Notes under the pieces: model-generated
What the model saw: the letters and a program-made list of their open reading frames with translations, nothing else
Told to the model about the DNA's origin: nothing
Databases searched by the model: none
In this document: positions 31,601 to 40,562 of the stretch, in pieces
How the letters are laid out: each line of letters starts with the position of its first letter
How positions within the stretch are numbered: the first letter of the stretch is position 1
Made by a program: the position numbers and the translations under genes
IMG/VR virus record: IMGVR_UViG_3300034190_001954
Location: 1 to 44,659 of that record
Source: a virus
Length of the DNA stretch: 44,659 bases
Direction: 5' to 3' (one strand)

Positions 31601-34600
31601 ACATCCAGACCAATAAGCCTGTTTGCAGATGCAAGGACGGAGTTCCCCAGCGGGGTGTCAGGGACTTCATCCGGGTACTGACCATCTTCCACGGTGGTGT
31701 CATTGCTTTCGCCATCACGGTTCAATGGCATGGGGCGGAAGTCGATTGTGTATGCGCCGCTTTCTGAGTCTTCAACATCCACCCGCGCAGCATCTGTGAG
31801 TTGGTAGATATCCAGAGGTGCGCCGGTGCCAGTCAAAAGACTGTCAAGAATGCCATGGTCAGTGGAACCGCCTTCGTCGCTAAGTGCAGTTGCATACTGC
31901 CGATCACCGCTGGTAAAGAACTTTCGGATAGCCCTTAGGCGGTTAGCTTGTGGCCCAACAAGGTTGCTGTGCCGGTACATCTTCTTTCCGGCAGCGTCCT
32001 TGTCTGGGCTTACCATTGCAACGCCAGAAACAATCTCGCCAGCTTCGCTTGCATTAATAGCGTCTGCGATTTGTGCGATGAGAATATCAGGCACGGGTGG
32101 GCGCGTAACCTTGGCGCTTTCTTCTTCCGCCTTGAAAGCTCTAGCCATTTGCTGTCGGCGCACCTGACCCTTTTCGTTTGTAGGCACACTCAGGATTGCT
32201 GCCCTATCACCACCAACTGTCAGGGGCGGAGCAGCAAACGAGTCCCTAACTTGATCGACAAGTTTGGGCATACCGGCTTTCTTGAACTTGGCAAGCTCTT
32301 TAAGCCCATCCTTAGTTACCTTGTCAGGGTCATCGGCAATGTCTTGTTCATCGAAGGCAGAGATGGCAATAAACCGAAGCGACTCTGTGCTTGGATCATA
32401 TTCGTATGCAACAGGGGTTGGCGGAAGGTTAACCATCCACAGTTCGTCAAGCTGCTGACCGTGTGCGAACGCAATGCGCGATATTCCCTTTTGCACCGCG
32501 ATCTTCATGATCTGCTTGGCAAGAAGACCGTACAGGCCGCGCTCATGGTGGTCCTTATCAAGCAGCGGCAGGGGCGGCATTCCCGGGGTATCCATAGCAG
32601 GAAGCACCTGAGTGCGCATTGCTCCGCCGACTTGATTAGCTGCACTATGGGCAGTGCTTGCCGGGTCACGGGCAATAGACTTGTCGTTCAGCCCAATTGC
32701 AATCGGAATCAGCGCGTCTCCGACTTCACTGACATCGATGCCTAGCTCGTCTGCAATGACTTCAGCTTGGGCCAAAGACATATTGTAGGCAACGCCAGTT
32801 TCCATATTCATTACGGAAACGACTTCGCCGTGCGTGACTATACGCATCTTCTTTCTGTCAACGTATGTGCTTTGGACGCCGTCTTCGCGGCGAGGGTCCA
32901 TGCCGTAAAGGCCACGGTCCTTCATGTAATCACTTTGCATTTCACCGACAAACAGCACATCATTGCCGTCAGCATCAGTTCTGATGTCATATCTGATGTG
33001 ACCAGCAAGGTTCGTTCGGATTTGCGTCGGAGTGAACTTAACATCAAGGTCAGACTCAACCAAAAGCGTGCCTCGATCGGCCCGCACAAGCCCAAAGTGC
33101 GAGGACTTGTAGGTAGTGGTTGTTCCAAGCCCATAGGTTGTAAGCATAACCTCGGTATACTCACGGGCTTTGGCCGACGCAGGAGACATCTTTTTCGTGG
33201 GTTTATCAAACCAATGATTTGCGTACTTGGGCTGCACCAAATGCTTGCCAAAGTCGGGGGACTCGGTGTCTGCCAGAGCGTTTATTAGCTCCCCAAAAAG
33301 ACCCGAAAAAGTTCCGCCAGTAAAGTACGCATTGGCACGGCGAAGATTATCGAGATCGATTTCGTGCGTAGACTTGTAACCGTCCTTTGCAAGAACCACT
33401 ATGCCTGTGTCAGAATCTGCGCTTCTGTCAACAAAGTCAGTGCTATTCTTGGGCGCAAACTGAGCAACCATGCCTGCGTTGGCTGCTGTGAAGCTAATCT
33501 CAATTTGATGTGGCCTATTAGTATTTGGGTCGATCAGGGTTTCGGTGCCAAATCGACTATCAAGATCTTCTACATTCAACTGGCCGCCAAACTCGTTTAG
33601 TAGCTCGCCATCTAGGTTGCCATGCAACACAAAGTCGTTGCCAAGCAAGCTAACTACATCAGGCATGTTAAGTGTCAAACGCTGATTGCGATTCCGCTCC
33701 ACCAGCTTGTCATTTATTTTCAGAGATGTGAAATCATCATACTCGCCACCCTTTGTGCGTGTACGGACATAGAAAGTGGTTTCGAGCGTGTAACGAAGCT
33801 CCGGCTTCCTGTTCTCACTAAACTCAAACACGATCTTGGGGTCCGTCATACGAGCCGTCATGCGAATCTCGTAATCAAGGTCCACGCCCATTTGTTCGGT
33901 CAAATGCTTAGTGAGGGCTTTTCCAGTATCAGTGCTGGCGATTTCTTCCTTTGTCAAAGTCATGGAATCAAAACGGCCAGCAACAAGCTGCGCAAAGTGA
34001 TCGTTAGTTCCATCGAATATGTCTGCTACAGGGGCCTTCACACGAACCCCCATTTCGAAGCGTTGATCTCCTGATTGCAGCGCCGATTGGGCAACTTCCG
34101 TAGCAGCGTGCTGCTTAATTACTGGAGCAGTTGCAAACAGGAAGGTGTCAACTTCCTCTTTAGTTGCACGCACAACCTTTGGTTGCTTGCCGTCATTTTC
34201 CGCAGTGCGCCGTGCAACAATCTCGTCAACAAAGTGGTTCCAGTTGCGCCAATCAGCCTCTTGCTTGAGAGAGGCAGTGAAGTTTCGCTCGACATCCTGA
34301 ATAGGCGTGCCCTTTTTGCCGCTGTACTCAGGCCTCCTGAGGAACCGCGCTAGCGCAGTTTGCATTGGCCTGACAGCGGGGGGCATCATTGTCGTTCCCG
34401 CAACAGTCTTGTCGGTATCGTCAAGATCCCTGTTCAGGGTGGGATTGCCATCGCGAGTGATCGTTCTTTCAGACTGCCGCAGATCAGCAAAAATCTGCTT
34501 GTAAATCCTTGCGGCCTCAGCTTTCTGTCGAACAGAAAAGTCAGATTCGCTTTGTGCTTCGAGGCGCTTAAGCAGTTCAAAGTTCTTCGGACCAAGCCTT

Positions 34601-37600
34601 TGCTCTACAGTCTGACGCAGCCGCAAAACCTCAAGCAGCTTTTGGACAAACCGAATAAACGGCCCGGGCGCCTCTCGAAGCAGTTCATCAATGACGGCAC
34701 TATCTGCGTGGATGAACTCGATAATTCTTTCAGCCAGCATCGCTGGCCCTTCAACCGCCAGCATCCAATCATCAGGCTTCGACGCAGTCTGCTCGCCGGT
34801 ACTGTCGCTTTGCAACTGACGTGCTTCGTAAGCAGCGGACCATGAGCGAAGCGCCTTTTCCATCGCCTCAGGTGCAATGCGCTGAAGCGCCTTGAACAGA
34901 CGGGCTACATCACCCGGCTTGGCTTCGCCCTGCCAAGTGTGAACAAGCTCATGCAGCAGGACGGCCTCCATTGGGACCGTTCCGCTGTCTGCGCGAAGGG
35001 CAATAGCGTTCGGGTTGCGGTACTGGCCCGCAGTCTTGCCTTCTCCGCCCTCGTAAAACAGAACCGATACACCAAGGCCCTTGGCAAATTCGGCTGCTTC
35101 GAGTTCACGTTCGTTTTTGGGAGATGTCCCGATTTTAACATCAATGCCTTCAGTTTCGATCAAGCCCAATGCGGCGAACACCAAGCCCAGTTCTTCGTTG
35201 CTAAGGGAGTCAATGTCCCCGCCAAGACGCGCAGGAGCAGCCCCCTTGGCCCGGTCCTTCGCAGATCGGTCTTGAGGGAAGAGCAGGCTGGCTTGCGGAA
35301 CAACTTCAATCAACTTGTCAAGAACACGCTGCCCGTGGTTAACTTCCTCAGGCGCTTCCGCCGCGTCTTCACGAACAGAAGAAGCCGTGTTTGCAGAACG
35401 CTGGCGCTGCTGCTCACTCTTTTCTGAAGCGCGTGTTGCATTTGCAAAAGCGCGACGGATGTTTTGCGTCAGGTTCTTTCTTTGAAGCTCTGGGTCCGGC
35501 CCTGCCTCTTCCGCAGCAGGGCCTGCTGCCGCCTCGACAACTTCACGCTCTAGCTCTTCGGCTTCTGCGTTGCTAATTTCAGTTTCTTCAACAGGTACGA
35601 CTTCTTCCTGTCGCGGCTCCTGCACCTCTGGCTCAGGCTCTTCTGTCACAGGCTGTTCGGTAATGGTGGGTTCGGTTCCAATCTCTACCAGCGTGCCTGC
35701 GGGATCTTGCGGTGCCTGTTCTGTTTCCACACGCGAGGCTTCTGCATCTGCCTCTTGAGTTGTGTCGATTTCAGGCAGCGTTGCGACATTCGATTGCACT
35801 GCGGCCCAGAAGCGAGCGCGAGCCTGTCCACTATTGGACTTGTGCTTGCGATTGAAAAGAGTCTCCATTTCCGACCGAGAAGGAGGGCTAGGTGCTTCTG
35901 CAATGCTTCGTGCCAGTTCGGGGTTATCGAGTACCCATTCACGCAATTCCATGTTTGCCAGTGGGTCACCACCAGCAAACGCAACGTCTGCCTCAAGAGT
36001 GCCGCGTGCGTCCTCACGCAACTGCCGCTTGTCAGTAACCTCAGCCTTCTCGCCCAGCTTTTGACGAACAGCGGGGGGCCGCTCGGGTTCTGTCTGTTGC
36101 AAAGCCCGAACGTCGGCTTCTTCCATCTGCAAGCCATGTCTGCGGGTCAGCGCAATGCGTGCTTCAAGGGGAGTAACCGGGCGGTTGATGTAACCAACAC
36201 CATTTGTGCCAGTCGCTGTAATCCTCAGATCTTTAACGTCTTCGCCAATCGCAACCTCAAAGCCACTTGCGGCAACTTGGGCCAGCTCTTGATCTGAGAA
36301 CTGATCGAATGAGTCCTCTACGTTCTCAACGAACTCAATCGACTTTTGGTATTCCTCCGCTCGCTTCTTCTTTTCCTTGAGGCTCAACTCGCCAAGCTGG
36401 GCCAAAACTTCTTGCTTGCTCGGCTTCTTGTCGGTGATTCCAGCGATAACGCCAGCAGGCGCATCCATGACGGCGCCGACACCAGCAATGAGAGCGATCT
36501 GATTCCAAGTTTCAGGGTCACCTTCAATCAGCCGGTCAAACATGGACTCTTCATCGCGGCTGTAGGAAATGAGCGCGTCAGCGACTACTTCCTCAATGAC
36601 CTCTTGCGTTGCGCCGGTAGCACCTGCCACCAAGCCCTTGCGTGCAATGCGAGCAGCCGCATAGGTCAAATGCTTCCGGAATCCCGGAATCTTCTCAAGC
36701 ACGAACTTGCCAGCGATGTACTCAGTTGCAGCCGTGACGGTGTATGCAGTGGCTGCCTCCATGTGGGCCTTAGCCAGAGCCTGTTCGACTGAGTAGCCAT
36801 TTGCTACCGCATCTTCGTAGCCGTCGATGAACTGGCGACCACCAACCTCTGCTGCGCTTGTGATTGCAAAAGTCGTTGCACGAAGCCGAGCCTGCCGCTT
36901 AATCGCCTTCTTGACCATGGCCTGAGACAGAGTCTGGCCACCAGACGTAACAGGGGCACTAGATCCGCCCGTTACAATCGCCAGCCCAAGCTCGAAGAGG
37001 GTGGCGGGTGCTTCCCGTGCCGCCTCCGTCATAAGCTGGAACAGGTAGGCCCGCTCATTCAGCGGCGTCTCATCAGCAGTATCGACATAGCCAAGGAACT
37101 TCTGGCTCTGGTTGACCTGCATTGCTGCGTCGATGTTGTACGTCGGGTCCAAGAACTGGGCACCATCAATGCCCACGGCATCAAGTCCGGAGATAGCGGA
37201 CTGCGTGACAAACGCAATGCTGCCACGGGTCGCAGAAACCATTTCCCGTGAGCCGTCCATAACGGCGTCGTAGAGGCTTTCTCCCAGACCGGGGTGCCTG
37301 ACTGACAAAAACCCTGAAAGGTCGTGTAGGCCCTTTCTAGGGCTTCTCATGGAAAGCAGGGACTTGCGGGCGCTCTCCATGGCCTGCTGTGCGTATGCGT
37401 TGGCCTTGTCGCGCTGCACACTGACCGGCTCATTGCCGTACAGGATGTCAACCAGACCAGTATAGAACTCACCATATGCACCACTGATGTTAGTAATAAA
37501 TCCACCAGCATCAGCATTAAGCAGGGATGAGAACGCATCCTTCATGGCGTAGTGCGTGCGGCCCAGAACTTCTTCCACACCCGGTGTGGTAAAGAACTCT

Positions 37601-38442
37601 CCGTCAACACCACGCTCAACCTGCCTGCGGCCAAACTGGGTTTCGACGCCAAGCTGCCGACGCTCTTCCATCCGCTCCAGATCTGCGAGCGTTGGCGTCC
37701 TGCCCTCTGGGGCAACCATCATGCCGCGCTGCGCGGTTGCAATCCTTGCAAACGGGTCTGCCGGGGCCTCAAGGGCAGGTTCACGATCCTGACCACGTTT
37801 TCTGGCTTTTGTGAATCTTTCTTCAAATGCCTTCTCAAACTCCTTCGGGTCCACCCCCTCAGGAACTGGCGGCAGCACACGACCCGTAGGGCCAGCACCC
37901 ATTTCGGCTCGCTGCACTTCAAGCATCCCAGCCGTTCGCTCAGGCAAATCCATGGGACTCTGGTTGTATTCGACCGGAGTGAGGTTGGCCTTGTCTCCAC
38001 GCTCTCTCTGGTTGCGAATCACATCCGCTGCCGTCATTGGCTTGGGCTGTGCGGCGGGCGGTGGCTCCTCGTCTTCGACAGGGATCTCCAGCCCTTGCTG
38101 CTGCATCACCGTGTTTCTATAGGCACGCACCTTGTCGTAGAAGTTGGGTTCACCGCGCTTTATATGCGGGAACCGCGTCTCTACCATGACGAGTGCTTTT
38201 TCAAGGGCCTGCTTTTGTGCCCGCTGGTATTCGAGGTTCGCCTTCTGCCTTGATCGAATCTCGTCCTGTGTCTCTTGCGGACTAGGCGGCTTCGGCTCTT
38301 CAATGCCAACGCGAACAGGCTGCTCCAGTGGCTCTTCCGGAGTTCCGGAAACTACTGGCGCAGGCTCTGGCGCGGGCTGAGTTGTGGGGGTGGCGGGAAA
38401 CTTCTTCGCAAGAAGACCTTCAAACAGTTCTTTTTCGTTCAT
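28675..38442 (-). CDS. giant internal virion / large polyvalent protein, 3255 aa
   Basis: A single uninterrupted gene of 9.77 kb, about a fifth of the window. N-terminal region (1-110) is Pro-rich and charged with a KALVMVETRFP segment. A zincin-type HELVH motif (1164-1168) in VLLHELVHTWQGE could bind zinc. GEMQSD (1833-1838) is a motif of large polyvalent proteins, in which EiQSD-type domains recur (family knowledge). Residues about 2900-2990 (RFAAMQFLLGGVRGLVPLAFYEI) form a hydrophobic region resembling LPD38-type C-terminal domains. Such proteins are packaged inside the head and enter the host with DNA to counter defences. No full catalytic site is confirmed. Confidence 0.75.
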   Translation of the reverse strand: MNEKELFEGLLAKKFPATPTTQPAPEPAPVVSGTPEEPLEQPVRVGIEEPKPPSPQETQDEIRSRQKANLEYQRAQKQALEKALVMVETRFPHIKRGEPNFYDKVRAYRNTVMQQQGLEIPVEDEEPPPAAQPKPMTAADVIRNQRERGDKANLTPVEYNQSPMDLPERTAGMLEVQRAEMGAGPTGRVLPPVPEGVDPKEFEKAFEERFTKARKRGQDREPALEAPADPFARIATAQRGMMVAPEGRTPTLADLERMEERRQLGVETQFGRRQVERGVDGEFFTTPGVEEVLGRTHYAMKDAFSSLLNADAGGFITNISGAYGEFYTGLVDILYGNEPVSVQRDKANAYAQQAMESARKSLLSMRSPRKGLHDLSGFLSVRHPGLGESLYDAVMDGSREMVSATRGSIAFVTQSAISGLDAVGIDGAQFLDPTYNIDAAMQVNQSQKFLGYVDTADETPLNERAYLFQLMTEAAREAPATLFELGLAIVTGGSSAPVTSGGQTLSQAMVKKAIKRQARLRATTFAITSAAEVGGRQFIDGYEDAVANGYSVEQALAKAHMEAATAYTVTAATEYIAGKFVLEKIPGFRKHLTYAAARIARKGLVAGATGATQEVIEEVVADALISYSRDEESMFDRLIEGDPETWNQIALIAGVGAVMDAPAGVIAGITDKKPSKQEVLAQLGELSLKEKKKRAEEYQKSIEFVENVEDSFDQFSDQELAQVAASGFEVAIGEDVKDLRITATGTNGVGYINRPVTPLEARIALTRRHGLQMEEADVRALQQTEPERPPAVRQKLGEKAEVTDKRQLREDARGTLEADVAFAGGDPLANMELREWVLDNPELARSIAEAPSPPSRSEMETLFNRKHKSNSGQARARFWAAVQSNVATLPEIDTTQEADAEASRVETEQAPQDPAGTLVEIGTEPTITEQPVTEEPEPEVQEPRQEEVVPVEETEISNAEAEELEREVVEAAAGPAAEEAGPDPELQRKNLTQNIRRAFANATRASEKSEQQRQRSANTASSVREDAAEAPEEVNHGQRVLDKLIEVVPQASLLFPQDRSAKDRAKGAAPARLGGDIDSLSNEELGLVFAALGLIETEGIDVKIGTSPKNERELEAAEFAKGLGVSVLFYEGGEGKTAGQYRNPNAIALRADSGTVPMEAVLLHELVHTWQGEAKPGDVARLFKALQRIAPEAMEKALRSWSAAYEARQLQSDSTGEQTASKPDDWMLAVEGPAMLAERIIEFIHADSAVIDELLREAPGPFIRFVQKLLEVLRLRQTVEQRLGPKNFELLKRLEAQSESDFSVRQKAEAARIYKQIFADLRQSERTITRDGNPTLNRDLDDTDKTVAGTTMMPPAVRPMQTALARFLRRPEYSGKKGTPIQDVERNFTASLKQEADWRNWNHFVDEIVARRTAENDGKQPKVVRATKEEVDTFLFATAPVIKQHAATEVAQSALQSGDQRFEMGVRVKAPVADIFDGTNDHFAQLVAGRFDSMTLTKEEIASTDTGKALTKHLTEQMGVDLDYEIRMTARMTDPKIVFEFSENRKPELRYTLETTFYVRTRTKGGEYDDFTSLKINDKLVERNRNQRLTLNMPDVVSLLGNDFVLHGNLDGELLNEFGGQLNVEDLDSRFGTETLIDPNTNRPHQIEISFTAANAGMVAQFAPKNSTDFVDRSADSDTGIVVLAKDGYKSTHEIDLDNLRRANAYFTGGTFSGLFGELINALADTESPDFGKHLVQPKYANHWFDKPTKKMSPASAKAREYTEVMLTTYGLGTTTTYKSSHFGLVRADRGTLLVESDLDVKFTPTQIRTNLAGHIRYDIRTDADGNDVLFVGEMQSDYMKDRGLYGMDPRREDGVQSTYVDRKKMRIVTHGEVVSVMNMETGVAYNMSLAQAEVIADELGIDVSEVGDALIPIAIGLNDKSIARDPASTAHSAANQVGGAMRTQVLPAMDTPGMPPLPLLDKDHHERGLYGLLAKQIMKIAVQKGISRIAFAHGQQLDELWMVNLPPTPVAYEYDPSTESLRFIAISAFDEQDIADDPDKVTKDGLKELAKFKKAGMPKLVDQVRDSFAAPPLTVGGDRAAILSVPTNEKGQVRRQQMARAFKAEEESAKVTRPPVPDILIAQIADAINASEAGEIVSGVAMVSPDKDAAGKKMYRHSNLVGPQANRLRAIRKFFTSGDRQYATALSDEGGSTDHGILDSLLTGTGAPLDIYQLTDAARVDVEDSESGAYTIDFRPMPLNRDGESNDTTVEDGQYPDEVPDTPLGNSVLASANRLIGLDVEDEIQSDFENTFFVETRKDDLKARRSYVGNILFTATNSTVSVVKDAATKLTNAELVHRRIELEQDDADSRYWDSLPREYRKNKGEKFFELMDKVRVAPSEVDTNEETKNLPPKVRRALAHFKARGEDMRLEILRSKRDVIHRVYSGASKTLQDIVDAANDALPEGQKPWELKRLPRSGDPTKIRTYIIDSDGNRLLKTADNEAGDAASALAKLLYTDDWGHQYEHIHHAFFGEYQVGYIDEEKYLKARASGKTEYQARYDALVVTGHAATQADAAGMVKNIEDANKNNNDALRKDGKIVVAALPRIAVPSDVAVRLSSRQHAMLLDELAQAGDLTSQEIFDATRGIVGTRSSKNPFYGAMLQRTGKEGYSTDFWRVWQMQRRAHRRYMLAQDVRKIVFPRVDEMRAQGLHNWAKHFEDMASYIIYPASDEHAGPVEKWLDSSLEAMFGSATDKPNALMRLLRVNWEMGHRPTRRFLHLVRSFHYLTKLKTVRQHVVNSLQPLQTVWPIVGEVGFARAITLYNSKEGRRILKQFGPSADSSKYRDAPMGGGVSGVKALRSAQRAGRAVLNYVPYEVRSEVRNQNFAFLAMFDHAKRKLGMSDTQAAEFAMVRGVAMTQYAFTRTTQPYFLRSPIAATAFQFKRFLVNQVQLAHAMLHRGRRVDQEAGYNTTGMGAFSRFAAMQFLLGGVRGLVPLAFYEIGKSGFCAAFPETCQRYGTPTGRDDVEEFRLYLEELTGSRAIANTVAHGMFAGLLDIDISGSVALLDRPYGRNFAEILGNQFLGPAGTSGIRLATDLTEKTAVPVSTPERIFKSILDTSPALNQIRFIPDAWNSMCDYLDATQDMEASGRPYFNSQGEFQFNTTVEFTFKKMCGFRTMEETEISAAWAHQQAVMRLIDGVKDEAATYYAVRDMKTAREIVALHNAMYPELRISMRDLKARADNKREARRKPVGQRRVDNASTDVQRYMNRKYGGSR

Positions 38443-38466
38443 CGCAACTCTTATCAGTTAGCGGAA

Positions 38467-40551
38467 TTAGTTTCTGGGGCCAGAATACCCCATGTATCGT
38501 GTATATGCGTCGAAGACTTGCTCGAAATCTTCTGGGTCATCAAAGAAATCAGCGGGATAAAGCTGAATGAGTTGGCCCATGATCGTGCTTGCTTCTTCAG
38601 GCGTGTAGCTGCCACGGGCACTACCCCTTGCTGCAACACTTGCAAGAACCCTGCCTTCAGAGGGGCTGTAGTACGCGAAGTTTGGATAGAGGTCGGGCGA
38701 TATTTGCATCAGTTCATCTGAGCTACGAATGACCGGCAAAGATCTACCGTAGAAAGCACTGCCGGGTTGCGTGATAGTGTAAGCCTCGTACTCAACCTTG
38801 TTGCCTTCGTCGGTTGTGTAAACAACAACATCACGCCCTTCAGCGATAGCAGGCTCAAAGGCAGCTATGGAGTTTTCGTATGGAGCCGCACGCTGTTGAT
38901 CCAGAATGTTTCGTCTGCGCAGATACTCTTCAGATTCTCGCTGTACGCGCAGAGCAAGTTCGAGCTTACGTTCCCGCTCCTGCCTTCCAGCTTCAGAATT
39001 AGGGTCAGTTGGCACCCTTAGAAGTCTTTCAAGGTCTTGTTCAGAGAGATCTAGTGCAAAATCTCCAAGAACCTCAAGTGTGCGCCCAGCCAACACATCT
39101 TCGGCAGTAAGAGTCAAATCCACATCAGGATATTCTGCGGCCAACCCTTGCATTGCAGCGAGCTGTTCGGGAATCGTTTGGTTAACGAACGTGTCGTATT
39201 CGCCAACTTGCTTTGCGTGGATTCTTGTGTACTCGTCCTGCTCAAACTTCATCCGGGCCTTTTCGTCTTCCGCCTGCTTCTTGAGCGCAGCTTCATTGGG
39301 CGCATCCGGTCCCGAAGTTGCAACAGCCAAAGTCGCAGAACCGGGCGGGAAATACGCAGTGCCTTTATGAAGCAACTTTGCTTGGTCTGCCGTAGCTGGG
39401 GCGGGGTACAGAGTATTGCCTAGTGCGCGAGTGGGGATCTTGGGGCCAGCCGGACCCGCCCCTTCAATACGCGCATACGCAGTGCCGTCACTATTCGCCC
39501 CGTACACAAGGCCGCCAACCGGGTTGCTGAAAGTGTACTGCTGTGGCGATTCAACAACTGGGGCAATATCTGTAGGCTCTTCGCTTACAACGCCAGCAAT
39601 CGCATCTGCTGCCGCGTTCCTAGTTTCGATTTCTGCTTTTAGAATGTCTTGGAACTGTTCTGGCGTAACAGGGAATCCTAAGTCTTCCTGCTTTTGAGCA
39701 GTTGCTTGGGCTGCATTGAAGGCACTTTCAAAGTCACGGATCTGTTCCGCAGCGGCTTTCCTAGAAGCAGCCGCTTCCGCCTCTTCCGCAATCATCCCCT
39801 GTCTTTCAAGCTGGGCGCCAATATCGCCAAGGCTAGGAATGCCAGCAGCCAGCGTTGCACGACGCTGCTGAACGGTTTCGATAGCTTGTCGGCGCTCGCT
39901 TTCTGTCAGCGAAGCATCCTGCTCAATAGCCCTTCGGTCTGATTCAAGCTGGTTGTAAAGCTGGGTAAACTGGCGAGCTTCAGGAGTGTCTAGCTGGCTG
40001 ATAGCGCTTGCTGTATCGCCAAGCACATTAATAGCTTGCTGGCTACCCGGGTCTTCAGGCGTGCCAAGAATGGATTGCCATGTTGCTTCTGAAAACCCTC
40101 TCCTGACATCTGGCGAGATCAAGCGTGTGCGGGCACCGCCAACCATCGCTTCTTGCGTTGCAAACTGGGCCTCTTGGCCGCGCACAGTGACAAAGATGTC
40201 GTCGGCAGGACTGGGGGGCTGGGCCGGGGCAGCGGGCGCACGCCTCTGCCTGCGCTCCTCGCGCCTTTGCTCAAAGCCTTCCCTGCGTTCCTGAATGCGC
40301 TCTTGGATCTGCTCCTGCTTTTCAAAGCCCTTTTCTCGCAACTGCTCACGGCGCTCTTCGATGAGAGCAGCGTCATCCTGCGGCTGCCTAAGCTTGTCAC
40401 CAAGTTCTTCAGACCGTTCGCGTGACTCTGCAATACGCCTCTGGTATTCCTCCGCACGCAACCTCTGGTCTTCTTGGAAAGAAGTTTCCTTGCGGATCGG
40501 CTCTTCGTCTTCGGGCACAAGGCCGGTCATGGTCGGTGGAAAAATGCTCAT
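38467..40551 (-). CDS. coiled-coil internal virion protein, 694 aa
   Basis: A 694-aa protein starting MSIFPPTMTGLVPEDEEP. Residues 25-110 are a long Glu/Arg/Gln coiled coil (ERREQLREKGFEKQEQIQER), followed by an Ala/Pro spacer and a second helical region (about 180-260). A central Gly/Pro/Ala segment precedes another long helical section (about 400-560). Its gene lies 24 nt upstream of the giant gene. It may package with it or act as a tail-tube or injection component. No family is recognised. Confidence 0.6.
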   Translation of the reverse strand: MSIFPPTMTGLVPEDEEPIRKETSFQEDQRLRAEEYQRRIAESRERSEELGDKLRQPQDDAALIEERREQLREKGFEKQEQIQERIQERREGFEQRREERRQRRAPAAPAQPPSPADDIFVTVRGQEAQFATQEAMVGGARTRLISPDVRRGFSEATWQSILGTPEDPGSQQAINVLGDTASAISQLDTPEARQFTQLYNQLESDRRAIEQDASLTESERRQAIETVQQRRATLAAGIPSLGDIGAQLERQGMIAEEAEAAASRKAAAEQIRDFESAFNAAQATAQKQEDLGFPVTPEQFQDILKAEIETRNAAADAIAGVVSEEPTDIAPVVESPQQYTFSNPVGGLVYGANSDGTAYARIEGAGPAGPKIPTRALGNTLYPAPATADQAKLLHKGTAYFPPGSATLAVATSGPDAPNEAALKKQAEDEKARMKFEQDEYTRIHAKQVGEYDTFVNQTIPEQLAAMQGLAAEYPDVDLTLTAEDVLAGRTLEVLGDFALDLSEQDLERLLRVPTDPNSEAGRQERERKLELALRVQRESEEYLRRRNILDQQRAAPYENSIAAFEPAIAEGRDVVVYTTDEGNKVEYEAYTITQPGSAFYGRSLPVIRSSDELMQISPDLYPNFAYYSPSEGRVLASVAARGSARGSYTPEEASTIMGQLIQLYPADFFDDPEDFEQVFDAYTRYMGYSGPRN

Positions 40552-40562
40552 GTTGCATCCAG

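Noticed and set aside
38467-40551. Tape-measure protein
   Set aside because: Length and coiled coils are suggestive, but there are no membrane-spanning helices or long-tail tube genes, and neighbours indicate a short tail.
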